A stretch of DNA of 64,000 nt, taken from the NCBI GenBank assembly GCA_963713815.1, contig CAVQNH010000042.1:248001-312000 (forward strand), in the 5' to 3' direction. Source of the DNA: RYN-230 sp963713815 (lineage in GTDB: Bacteria > Actinomycetota > Actinomycetes > Streptosporangiales > Streptosporangiaceae). Position numbers and translations under genes: made by a program. A model generated the notes under the pieces. It was given only the letters and a program-made list of their open reading frames with translations. It was not told the origin of the DNA and ran no database searches. Below, in pieces: positions 8,811 to 17,233 of the stretch (the first letter of the stretch is position 1; every line of letters starts with the position of its first letter).

Positions 8811-10765
8811 TAGGGCCGGACCCGGGAGGGCACGAGCGGGACCGCTGCCGTCACTGGCCAGAGCCGCGGGTCACGGCGCCGCGGGTCACGGAGCCCGGCG
8901 GCGGAGCCGAGGCGGCTGATGTCCCGCACCGCGCCGGTGGACGCCGAGGTGGCCAGGGCCGCGTAGACCCGCAGCGCCTCGCTGACCGTCCGATCCCGGT
9001 TCGCGGCCCGGTAGCCGCCCAGCTCTGCGAGGATCCGCTCGCGGCGGGCCGCCAGGTCCGCGTCGGGGACCGCCAGTTCCAGCGACCGGGCCGGGATGTC
9101 GATCTCCACGATGTCGCCGTCCTCGGCCAGCGCGATCATCCCGCCCGCCGCCGCTTCCGGTGCGGCGTGGCAGATGGACAGCCCGGAGGTGCCGCCGGAG
9201 AACCGCCCGTCGGTGACCAGGGCGCAGGCCCGGCCGAGGCCCTTCCCCTTGAGGAAGCTGGTCGGGTACAGCATCTCCTGCATGCCCGGGCCGCCGCTGG
9301 GCCCCTCGTACCGGATCAGCACCACGTCGCCCGCCTCGACCTTCCCGCCCAGGATGCCCTCGACCGCGGCCTCCTGGCTCTCGAACACCTTGGCCGGGCC
9401 GGAGAAGCGCCACAATTCCTCGGGGACGCCGGCCGTCTTCACGATCGCGCCCTCAGGGGCCAGGTTGCCGTAGAGCACGGCCAGGCCGCCGTCCCGGGTG
9501 TAGGCGTGGGCCAGATCCCGGATGCAGCCCTCCGCCCGGTCCTCATCCAGGCTGGTCCAGCGGGCCTCCTGGGAGAACGGCTTGATGGTGCGGACGCCGC
9601 CGGGCGCCGCGTGGTACAGCTCGACCGCCTCCTCGGTGACCGACGGCGAGCGCAGGTCCCAGGCGTCGAGGAACTCCCCGAGCGAGGAGCTGTGCACCGT
9701 GTGCACCCCCGGGTTCAGCAGCCCGGCGCGGTTCAGCTCACCCAGGATGCCCGGGATACCGCCCGCGCGGTGCACGTCCTCGACGTGGTAACGCTCGCTG
9801 CTCGGCGCGACCTTGCACAGGCACGGCACCCGGCGGGACAGCTCGTCGATCTCCTTGAGCCCGAAGCCGACCCGCGCCTCGTGCGCCGCCGCCAGCAGGT
9901 GCAGGATCGTGTTGGTCGACCCGCCCATGGCCACGTCCAGCGCCATCGCGTTCTCGAACGCGTCCCGGGTGGCGACCGACCGCGGCAGCGCGGACTCGTC
10001 GTCGCCCTCGTAGTAGCGCTGGGCCAGCTCGACGACCAGCTGACCGGCCCGCTCGAACAGCCCGCGCCGCGCGGCGTGCGTGGCCAGCGTGGTGCCGTTG
10101 CCCGGCAGGGCCAGGCCCATGGCCTCGGTGAGGCAGTTCATCGAGTTCGCGGTGAACATCCCCGAGCAGGAGCCGCAGGTCGGGCACGCGGCTTCTTCCA
10201 TCTCGGCCAGCGCCTCGTCGGACACCGACGGGTCGGCCGCGGCGACCATGGGGTTGATCAGGTCGAGCTTGCGCGGCTCGCCGGAGGCGGTCACCTCGCC
10301 CGGCCGGGCCCGCCCGGCCTCCATCGGGCCGCCGGACACGAACACGGTGGGGATGTTCAGCCGCAGTGCGGCCATCAGCATGCCGGGCGTGATCTTGTCG
10401 CAGTTGGAGATGCAGACCAGGGCGTCGGCGCAGTGCGCGTTGACCATGTACTCGACGGCGTCGGCGATCAGCTCCCGGCTGGGCAGGGAGTAGAGCATCC
10501 CGCCGTGGCCCATGGCGATCCCGTCGTCCACCGCGATCGTGTTGAACTCGCGGGGAACCGCGCCGGCCGCCTTCACCGAGTCGGAGACCACCTGGCCGAC
10601 CTCGCGCAGGTGCACGTGGCCCGGCACGAATTCGGTGAAGCTGTTGGCCACCGCCACGATCGGCTTGCCGATGTCCTCGCCGGCTACCCCGCTCGCGCGC
10701 ATGAGGGCGCGCGCCCCGACCATGTTCCTGCCGTGGGTGACCGTCCGGGACCGAAGCGGTGGCAT
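8810..10765 (-). CDS. ilvD: Dihydroxy-acid dehydratase
   Basis: Fe-S enzyme of valine, isoleucine and pantothenate synthesis, 651 aa; it dehydrates dihydroxy-acids to 2-keto acids. It is strongly like the E. coli enzyme along its length. Visible are THGRNMAGAR-like residues near 10, GIAMGHGGMLYSLPSRE near 82-98, Cys122 (NCDKITPGM) and the Cys194/Cys197/Cys200 cluster (CPTCGSCSGMF). The protein runs about 30 residues past the usual C-terminal end (ISRLGS) with a basic, Pro/Arg-rich tail that reads into the menA start. The ribosome site GGGGAG precedes the ATG. Confidence 0.96.
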   Translation of the reverse strand: MPPLRSRTVTHGRNMVGARALMRASGVAGEDIGKPIVAVANSFTEFVPGHVHLREVGQVVSDSVKAAGAVPREFNTIAVDDGIAMGHGGMLYSLPSRELIADAVEYMVNAHCADALVCISNCDKITPGMLMAALRLNIPTVFVSGGPMEAGRARPGEVTASGEPRKLDLINPMVAAADPSVSDEALAEMEEAACPTCGSCSGMFTANSMNCLTEAMGLALPGNGTTLATHAARRGLFERAGQLVVELAQRYYEGDDESALPRSVATRDAFENAMALDVAMGGSTNTILHLLAAAHEARVGFGLKEIDELSRRVPCLCKVAPSSERYHVEDVHRAGGIPGILGELNRAGLLNPGVHTVHSSSLGEFLDAWDLRSPSVTEEAVELYHAAPGGVRTIKPFSQEARWTSLDEDRAEGCIRDLAHAYTRDGGLAVLYGNLAPEGAIVKTAGVPEELWRFSGPAKVFESQEAAVEGILGGKVEAGDVVLIRYEGPSGGPGMQEMLYPTSFLKGKGLGRACALVTDGRFSGGTSGLSICHAAPEAAAGGMIALAEDGDIVEIDIPARSLELAVPDADLAARRERILAELGGYRAANRDRTVSEALRVYAALATSASTGAVRDISRLGSAAGLRDPRRRDPRLWPVTAAVPLVPSRVRP

Positions 10766-10848
10766 GACCTGCTCCCCTCAAGGGTGTGGAGCCTTCAGCG
10801 TACCGGCGGCGTGCCCTCCGTGCGGCGCGCGGCCGCCAGCAGGGCGGA

Positions 10849-10904
10849 CCATGATCGTGGTGGATTTTGCCTCGCCGGCGGCGCAGAACCCACCACGATC
10901 ATGG
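10849..10904. repeat. Perfect 15-bp inverted repeat upstream of ilvD
   Basis: Arms CCATGATCGTGGTGG (10849-10863) and its exact complement (10890-10904) flank a 26-base spacer. The element lies about 85 bp upstream of ilvD and downstream of the NERD gene. It shares an ATGATC core and length class with longer palindromes at 63067-63120 and 63201-63255. Role unknown: terminator, regulator site or small mobile palindrome. Confidence 0.75.
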
Positions 10905-10969
10905 CCGGGATGGGAGGCGGCGCCCGCCGCGGCGCCCGCGCGCCGCCGCCGGGCGGGCGGCGGGTGCGG

Positions 10970-11632
10970 TCAGCGGCGGGGCAGGGCGGTCTCGGCCGCC
11001 TCGTGGATGCGCTCGATTTCCTCGCGGGTCAGCCGCTGCTCGCGCCGGGCCCGGGCCTGGGCGCGCAGGTACTTGCGGAGCCGCCGGCCGCTGAACACGT
11101 CCACGCCGCCGATCCGGGCCACGGTCCACGGGACCGTCGGGCCGTAGATCACCATGGCCGGGCGGATCCGCTGCTTGCGGCCGAGGGTCTCGCTGATGAG
11201 CCGGCCGGCCATGGCCGCTTCCATCTGGGCGTGCTTCAGGCGGCTGGTCTGGCTGTACGGGCCGTGGTAGAGGTGGCCGCCCTGGGTGGCCCGGAGCGGC
11301 AGCCGGCGGTCCCACCGCTCGGAGTCCACCGCGAACACCCCGGCCGGCCCGACGATCAGGTGATCGATGATGCAGTCGCTGCCCGGGATGGCCCGGCCGT
11401 TCAGGGTCAGGTAGCCGGACCGGCGGGCCAGCAGCAGCCGCCGCCGGGTGCGCCGCTGCGCGGACGTGACCCGGACCGCGGCCGGGATGACCGCGGTGGT
11501 CCGCGACCGGTGGATGGTGTCCAGGATCGCCACGATGGCCGCGGCGGTCAGGCCGGCCCGCCACTCGAGGAAGATGCCCACCACGATGCCGGCCGCGGCC
11601 GCCAGGACCGCGCGGCGGATCCAGATCGGCAT
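10970..11632 (-). CDS. NERD-domain membrane protein
   Basis: Nuclease-related-domain protein, 220 aa from the ATG at 11632. Residues 8-45 contain one or two hydrophobic helices; the NERD core follows (SDCIIDHLIVGPAGVFAVDSERWD), then PAMVIYGPTVPWT. The usual acidic/Lys catalytic pattern is changed to DSERWD, so nuclease activity is uncertain. The same frame stays open and protein-like for about 25 codons upstream (HPLSSFAADPR before Met1), with no good start. The true N-terminus is probably longer and may be hidden by an indel near 11690-11750. Confidence 0.75.
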   Translation of the reverse strand: MPIWIRRAVLAAAAGIVVGIFLEWRAGLTAAAIVAILDTIHRSRTTAVIPAAVRVTSAQRRTRRRLLLARRSGYLTLNGRAIPGSDCIIDHLIVGPAGVFAVDSERWDRRLPLRATQGGHLYHGPYSQTSRLKHAQMEAAMAGRLISETLGRKQRIRPAMVIYGPTVPWTVARIGGVDVFSGRRLRKYLRAQARARREQRLTREEIERIHEAAETALPRR

Positions 11633-11689
11633 CCGGGGATCCGCGGCGAAGCTGGACAGCGGATGCTCATGACCCGGATGACGGTCACC

Positions 11690-12090
11690 CGCGGTGACGA
11701 TCCCGCCGTCGGAGCCGTCGCCCGGCCTCCGGCACGTCCGGGTCGTCCGCCCCGTCCCGGACGGCCGCCCCGCCCGACGGCAGGCCCGGCCGGGACGGCC
11801 GGGAACTCACGGGTGTCCGCCGCGTCCCCCGGATCGCCGGCCTCCAGATCACCGGCTCCCGGGTCCGCGTCCGCATCCCCGGCCCCCAGATCCCCTGCGG
11901 CCAGGTCGAACGCCTCCGGCGGGTCCGGCGCCCCGGCGCCGGACGGCTGACCGGCAGCGGCGGGCTCGGGGCCGGCGGGGCCCGTGCGCCCCGGCGGCGC
12001 CCCGGACGTGCCCGGCCGCGTCATCCGATCCACCGGTCAGAGCGTAACCGATGCAATGCGTAGCTGTCTGGCAACATCACGTGACACACC
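11690..12090. other. Gene-poor GC-rich spacer with low-complexity minus-strand frames
   Basis: No conserved protein is visible. The minus strand encodes only repetitive Gly/Ala/Asp and Gly/Arg stretches (GAGDLEAGD, GRGGRPGRGG) in shifting frames. Part of it may be the disrupted N-terminal extension of the NERD gene. The plus-strand end (12060-12150) holds the probable promoter of the amidase. Confidence 0.5.
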
Positions 12091-12150
12091 GTGAATGCGC
12101 CGAACCTGGCTTCTGGACCCGGGCAAATCGGGAGACTACGGTGCGAAATC

Positions 12151-13575
12151 GTGACCGACATTCATGATCTGACCGTGACCGAGCTGGCCGCCGCGATCCG
12201 CCAGGGTGAGCTGTCGCCGGTGCAGATAACCGCCCACTACCTGGACCGTACCGAGCGGATGAACGCCGATGTGGGAGCGTTCTTCACGATCACCGCCGAA
12301 CGGGCCGCGGACCAGGCCAGCGAGGCCGAGAAGGCGGTGAGCCAGGTCGGGGAACCCGGCGAACTTCCCCCGCTGACCGGCATCCCCATCCCCATCAAGG
12401 ACCTGAACATGGTGGCCGGGGTGCGCCAGACCCTCGGCTCCGCCGCCTTCGCCGACAACGTCCCGGCCATCGACGATTACGTCACCGCGGCGCTCCGGGC
12501 CGCGGGGGCCGTGATCACCGGGAAGACGGCCACCCCCGAGTTCGGCCTGCCCTGCTACACCGAGACCGCGGTCGGGCCGCCCGCCCGGACACCCTGGGAC
12601 CTGGGCCGGTCCGCGGGCGGGTCGAGCGGCGGCGCGGCGGCCGCGGTGGCGGCGGGCCTGGCCCCGGCCGCCCAGGGCAGCGACGGCGGCGGCTCGATCC
12701 GGATCCCCTCCAGCGTCTGCGGCCTGTTCGGGCTGAAACCGTCCCGGGGCCGGATCTCCAACGCCCCGCTGCTCCCCGACCTGGCCGGGCTGGGCACGGA
12801 GGGCCCGCTGGCCCGGTCGGTGGCGGACGCGGCGCTGCTGCTCGACGTGATGACCGGCAACCAGCCCGGGGACATGTACACCCAGCCGCCGCTCCCGCCG
12901 GGGGAGACGTTCCTGGCCTGCGCGCACCGGCCGCCCGGGCGGCTGCGCATCGGCCGGACCCTGGAGCACCCCATCGAGGGCGCCACCGTGCACCCGGACT
13001 GCGTGGCCGCGTACGAGGACGCCAGCGCGCTGCTGGCCAGCCTGGGGCACGAGGTGGAGGACGCGGCCATGCCGTTCGGCCCGGACGCCGTGCCCGCGTT
13101 CGAGACGGTCTGGTACGCGATGGCCACCCTGGCCCCGGTCGATCCGGCGCGCGAGGACCGGCTGCTGCCGTTCACCGCGTACATGCGCGAGCGGGGCCGG
13201 GAGACCCGGGCCAGCGACCTGATTTTCGCCCAGGCGTACCTGCAGCTGACGGTGCGCCAGGCGCTGGCCGTGCTGAACGGCTACGACGCGCTGCTGATGC
13301 CGACGCTGGCGTCCCCGCCGGTGCCGGTCGGGTACTTCGAGGAGGTGCCCCCGGCCGAGAACTTCGAGCGGCAGAAGGCCTTCACCCCGTTCACCGCGCT
13401 GTTCAACGTGTCGGGCCAGCCGGCCGTGAGCCTGCCGCTGCACTGGAACGAGGCCGGGCTGCCGATCGGCGTGATGCTGGCCGGCCGGGTGGGGGAGGAG
13501 GGCACGCTGATCTCGCTGTCGGCCCAGCTGGAGGAGGCCCGCCCGTGGCGGGACCGCCACCCCGCCCTATGGTGA
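12151..13575 (+). CDS. Amidase (amidase signature family)
   Basis: Amidase-signature hydrolase, 474 aa from the GTG at 12151. The Ser-cisSer-Lys triad is visible: Lys in PIPIKDLN, Ser in GGSSGG and Ser in GSDGGGSIRIP. It hydrolyses carboxamides. No gatB or gatC neighbour is present, so it is probably a stand-alone amidase and not GatA. The family N-terminus (DLTVTELAAAIRQGELSP) begins at this GTG; an ATG at 12091 in the same frame would add 20 residues that do not resemble the family. The C-terminal half is complete. Confidence 0.88.
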   Translation: MTDIHDLTVTELAAAIRQGELSPVQITAHYLDRTERMNADVGAFFTITAERAADQASEAEKAVSQVGEPGELPPLTGIPIPIKDLNMVAGVRQTLGSAAFADNVPAIDDYVTAALRAAGAVITGKTATPEFGLPCYTETAVGPPARTPWDLGRSAGGSSGGAAAAVAAGLAPAAQGSDGGGSIRIPSSVCGLFGLKPSRGRISNAPLLPDLAGLGTEGPLARSVADAALLLDVMTGNQPGDMYTQPPLPPGETFLACAHRPPGRLRIGRTLEHPIEGATVHPDCVAAYEDASALLASLGHEVEDAAMPFGPDAVPAFETVWYAMATLAPVDPAREDRLLPFTAYMRERGRETRASDLIFAQAYLQLTVRQALAVLNGYDALLMPTLASPPVPVGYFEEVPPAENFERQKAFTPFTALFNVSGQPAVSLPLHWNEAGLPIGVMLAGRVGEEGTLISLSAQLEEARPWRDRHPALW

Positions 13576-13642
13576 GGCTCCATTGTCAGGCGGGGGCTAC
13601 TCGCGGGTAGGCCGCCGGTTATAGTCCGGTATCGGTGATCAG

Positions 13643-16264
13643 ATGACCCTGGGACGACCGCGCTCCAGGATCGCCTGGCGGGTGCTCCGCGTGGCGATCC
13701 CGGTGCTGGCGTGCGCCGCCCTGCTCGGCGTGCTGGCCTTCGGCTACGGCACGGTGCCCGCGCTGGGCCCGGCCCTGGATCCCGGCCGCGGCGTCTGGAC
13801 GTCGGCCAGCGGCGGCGAGCTGCCGCACTCGCAGGCGCTGAGCCTGCCCGGCCTGGACCACCCGGTCCAGGTGTCGTTCACCAGCCACGGCGTGCCGTCG
13901 GTCCGGGCGGCCAGCCAGCACGACGTGTTCCTGGCCCTGGGCTACCTGCAGGCCCGGTTCCGGCTGGCCCAGATGGACCTGGAACGGCGGCTCGGCGAGG
14001 GGCGGCTGGCCCAGCTCGCGGGCCCGGCCGACGTGGGCTCGGACAAGTTCGAGCTGCGGCTGGGCCTGGTCCGCACCGCGGAGCAGGAGTGGGCCCAGAT
14101 GCCCCGGTCCAGCCCGGCCGCGCAGGCCCTGGTGGCCTTCAGCCGGGGGGTGAACGACGACCTGGCCCAGGTCCGCCGGGACCGGCAGTGGCCCGCCCTG
14201 TTCTCGCTGGCCGGGGTGTACCCGGGCGACTGGACGCCGGTGGACAGCCTGGTCATCCAGGGCGACCTGACCGAGCAGCTGGACTTCACCACCACCCCGC
14301 TGGACTACGCGCTGCTGGAGCGCTCGCTCGGCCCCAAGCGGACCATGGCCTGGTTCCCGGTCCTCCCGCCGAACGAGCAGCACCCGTACGACCCGGGCCC
14401 GTACCGCAAGGCCGGCCTGGTCCCGCTCCAGCCCGGAACGTCAAGTTCACAATCTTCCGCAACGAAAACCGCCCGCCGTACTCCCGCACCGAGCCGCAGC
14501 GCCGCCGCGGTGACCGCCACGCCTCCCACCGGGCCGGCCGCCGGTCCGGGGCACGTGTCTGCAGGCCAGGCCACCGCGGCGGCCGCGCTGCTGGCCGCCG
14601 TGAACGCCCTGCCCGCCGGCCAGATCCACACCTACCCGGACAGCAACGCGTGGGCGGCCAACGGCCCGGCGGTGGCCGGCGGCCGGTCGATGCTGGGCGG
14701 GGACCCGCACCTGCCGCAGACCATCCCGTCGATCTGGTACCAGGTCGCGCTGTCGGCCCCGGGATACGCGGTGAGCGGCGTCACCGTCCCGGGCCTGCCC
14801 GGTATCCTCCTCGGCCACAACCAGCACATCGCCTGGTCCCTCACCGACACCCAGAACCAGGCCACGCTGTTCTACACCGAGCGGACCAGCAAGTCCCGGC
14901 CCGGGCAGTACTTCTGGGACGGCGCGTGGCGGCGGATGCGGCAGGTCCACTACACGATCGCGGTCCGGGGCGCCGCGGCGCAGCGGCTGACCGTGGACCT
15001 CACCGTGCACGGCCCGATCATGACCCAGGCCGGGCAGACCACCTCGGTGGACTGGATGGGCAATGTCCCCTCACCCGACCTGGCCGTGCTCCTGGCCATC
15101 AACCAGGCGCATGACTGGGCCCAGTTCCACGCGGCGCTGGCGAACTGGCGGGCGCCCTCGCAGAACTTCGTGTACGCCGACGACCGGGGCCACATCGGCG
15201 CGATCTCGGCCGGGTACTACCCGGTGGTCCGGCACGGCCAGCCCTGGCTGCCGATGCCGGGCACCGGCGCGGACGACGTGGCCGGGGTGATCCCCTACCA
15301 GGCCGTCCCGCAGGCGTACGACCCGCCCGGGCACGTCCTGGCCACCGCGAACCAGCGCCCGGTCGGGCCGTCGTACCCGTACTACATCGGGACCACGCGC
15401 CGACTTCTTCGACCCGGGCTACCGGGCCAGCCAGATCTACGCCTCGCTGCAGGGCCGGCGCGGGCTGACCCCGGCCGACTTCGCGGCCGTGCAGACCAGC
15501 CTGACCGACCCGCTGGCCCAGCGCATGCTGCCCAGGCTGCTCGCGGCGCTGCGCCAGCCCGGGGCGCGGCTGACCGCCCGTCAGCAGCAGGCCGCGCGGC
15601 TCCTGGAGGGCTGGAACGGCGCGATGACCGCCAGTTCGGCGGCCGCGTCGGTGTGGTGGACGTTCTGGACTGACTACCTGACCGCGGTCTTCCAGCCGTG
15701 GTGGCACACCGCGGCGGTGCCGGTGCACCGGGACCCGAGCGGGCTGAAGGTCTCGCCGGACCAGGCCAGCCTGGACGAGGTGCTGGAAACGTGGACCCTC
15801 CGCGACCCGGGCAACGCCACGTTCACCGCGCCGGGCGGCCCGCCGCGGACCGCCCCGCAGGTGATGCGGGCCGCGTTCGCCACCGCGGTGGCCCACCTGT
15901 CGTCCCGGCTGGGCGCAGTGCCCTCCCAGTGGGCGTGGGCCGGCTGCACAGCCGGCAGTTCCCGTCGCTGACCCAGGCGGACGCGCTCGGCTACGGCCCC
16001 CGCGCGGCGGGCGGGGACCCGTGGACCGTGGACGCTGCCGACAGCGGCCTGGTGGCCCGCCAGGGACCCAGCTGGCGGATGATCGCGGCCTGGACCGGCC
16101 CCGGCACGGGGACCGCGGAGGGCATTTACCCCGGCGGCCAGAGTGAGAACCCGGCCTCACCGTGGTATGAGGACCAAGTGGCTGACTGGTGGAACGGGCG
16201 CTATCTGCCGATGCCGCCGGCCGGGTCGGCGGCGGGGGTGATCCGGTGGACGCTGCGCCCCTGA
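13643..16264 (+). pseudogene. Penicillin acylase family protein, two frameshifts
   Basis: Secreted or membrane-anchored N-terminal-nucleophile hydrolase; the family deacylates beta-lactams, acyl-homoserine lactones or peptides. A membrane/signal helix spans residues 12-32. The putative nucleophile Ser334 (HTYPDSNAW) begins the beta chain, followed by GGDPHL and the GPIMTQ region. The frame breaks near 15400 (GGGACCACGC), where DFFDPGYRASQIY continues one frame over. It breaks again near 15940 (GCGTGGGCC), after which LHSRQFPSLT continues to the stop at 16264. Joining the three parts gives about 873 aa, a normal family length. The linker before Ser334 (14435-14520) is unusually AT-rich and encodes a Ser/Thr/Ala string. 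Confidence 0.85.
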
Positions 16265-16312
16265 CCCCGGCCCGCTCTCTGACTCCTGCAGGGCCCCTGA
16301 CTCCTGCAGCTC

Positions 16313-16530
16313 CGTGACTCCGGCCGCTCCTGACTCCGGCCCGCTCCGTGACCCCGGCCGGCTCCGTGACCCCGCCCGCTCCGTGACCCCGGCCCGGCTC
16401 CGTGACCCCGGCCGCTCCGTGCCCGGCCGCTCCGTGGCCCCGGCCCGCTCCGTGGCCCTGGCCCGCTCCGTGACCCCGGCCCGCTCCGTGACTCCGGCCC
16501 GCTCCGTGAGCCCGGCCCGCCCCATGGCCC
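16313..16530. repeat. 18-bp minisatellite, about 12 units
   Basis: Head-to-tail copies of CTCCGTGACCCCGGCCCG, varying from 14 to 19 bp with scattered substitutions, fill most of the gap after the penicillin acylase gene. Either strand gives long frames of repeated Ser/Pro/Val or Glu/Arg/Ala/Gly, but these have no conserved partner and are best read as repeat artefacts. Confidence 0.85.
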
Positions 16531-16602
16531 CGGCTTGCCCGCGCCTGGTTGAGACAGCTGGGGCGTTGGGACAGCGTGCTTGTCTGATCGACGCGGCCGG
16601 GG

Positions 16603-17100
16603 GTGGCCATGTCTGACCTGAACCGGCTGGGCAAGCGCGGCGCGTACCGGCTCGGGCGCCTGGGCGCCCCGCCGCCCGCCCCCGCCGGGCCGCCTGCCCC
16701 GCACTACCCCTCGTGGGTCCCCGGGCACCGGGGCCCGGCGGTGTTGTGGCTGCTGGGCGGCCTGGCCGCGGCGGTCCTGATCGCGCTGGGGGCCGCAGCG
16801 GGCTGGTGGTTCCTGCCGTTCGTGGCCGGCCTGGCGGCCGGGGCCGCGGCGCGCTACGGGCGCTGGCGGCTGCGGGTCGCCCTGCCGGCCACGGCGCTGG
16901 TCGCGGCGATCGGCTGGGCCATCCCGCTCGGCTGGCAGGCCCTCCATGGCGCCCCGGTCCGCGCGACCGCGCGCGTGGTCGCGGCGCTGGCCGGGCTGCC
17001 GGCGCACGCCGTCGTCGCCATCGCCGCCACCCTGGTGGTCGCGGTCCTCCAGGCCCTGGCCGGCCTGTGGCTGACCTGGGCCCTGATTCCCAGGCAGTAG
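16603..17100 (+). CDS. Small membrane protein of unknown function
   Basis: Protein of 165 aa (GTG) or 163 aa (ATG at 16609, behind GGGGGTGG). The N-terminal 45 residues are basic and Pro-rich. Four hydrophobic helices follow, at about residues 47-65, 68-85, 92-112 and 128-160. I do not recognise the family. It stands alone between a repeat array and malQ on the same strand. Codon use is like its neighbours. Confidence 0.65.
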   Translation: MAMSDLNRLGKRGAYRLGRLGAPPPAPAGPPAPHYPSWVPGHRGPAVLWLLGGLAAAVLIALGAAAGWWFLPFVAGLAAGAAARYGRWRLRVALPATALVAAIGWAIPLGWQALHGAPVRATARVVAALAGLPAHAVVAIAATLVVAVLQALAGLWLTWALIPRQ

Positions 17101-17170
17101 GGCCCGCGGCCCGGTGCCCACGGGCGTTCCGGGCGGGCAGCGGGCCCGATAGAGGCCAAACTCTGCACAC

Positions 17171-17178
17171 AAGGAGGT
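17171..17178 (+). promoter_or_regulatory. Perfect anti-16S ribosome site without an obvious gene start
   Basis: AAGGAGGT is followed by no ATG or GTG at normal spacing; the malQ GTG is 56 bp away. A GTG at 17198 would give a 10-residue leader ending in TGA at 17230, just before malQ. This could be a leader peptide for malQ, but the spacing is long, so the idea is weak. Confidence 0.3.
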
Positions 17179-17233
17179 AACTGGGGCCGTAAGGGTTGTG
17201 CGCCGCGCGGCCGGATGGCCCGATCATTGAAGG

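Noticed and set aside
12151..13575. GatA subunit of the amidotransferase
   Set aside because: No gatC or gatB neighbour, and the family N-terminus resembles stand-alone amidases.
15390..15950. Programmed ribosomal frameshifting in the penicillin acylase gene
   Set aside because: Two shifts with no slippery heptamer or pseudoknot, and similar breaks occur in many unrelated genes here.
16313..16530. Repeat array considered as CRISPR
   Set aside because: Units abut directly with no unique spacers and differ in length; no cas genes are near.
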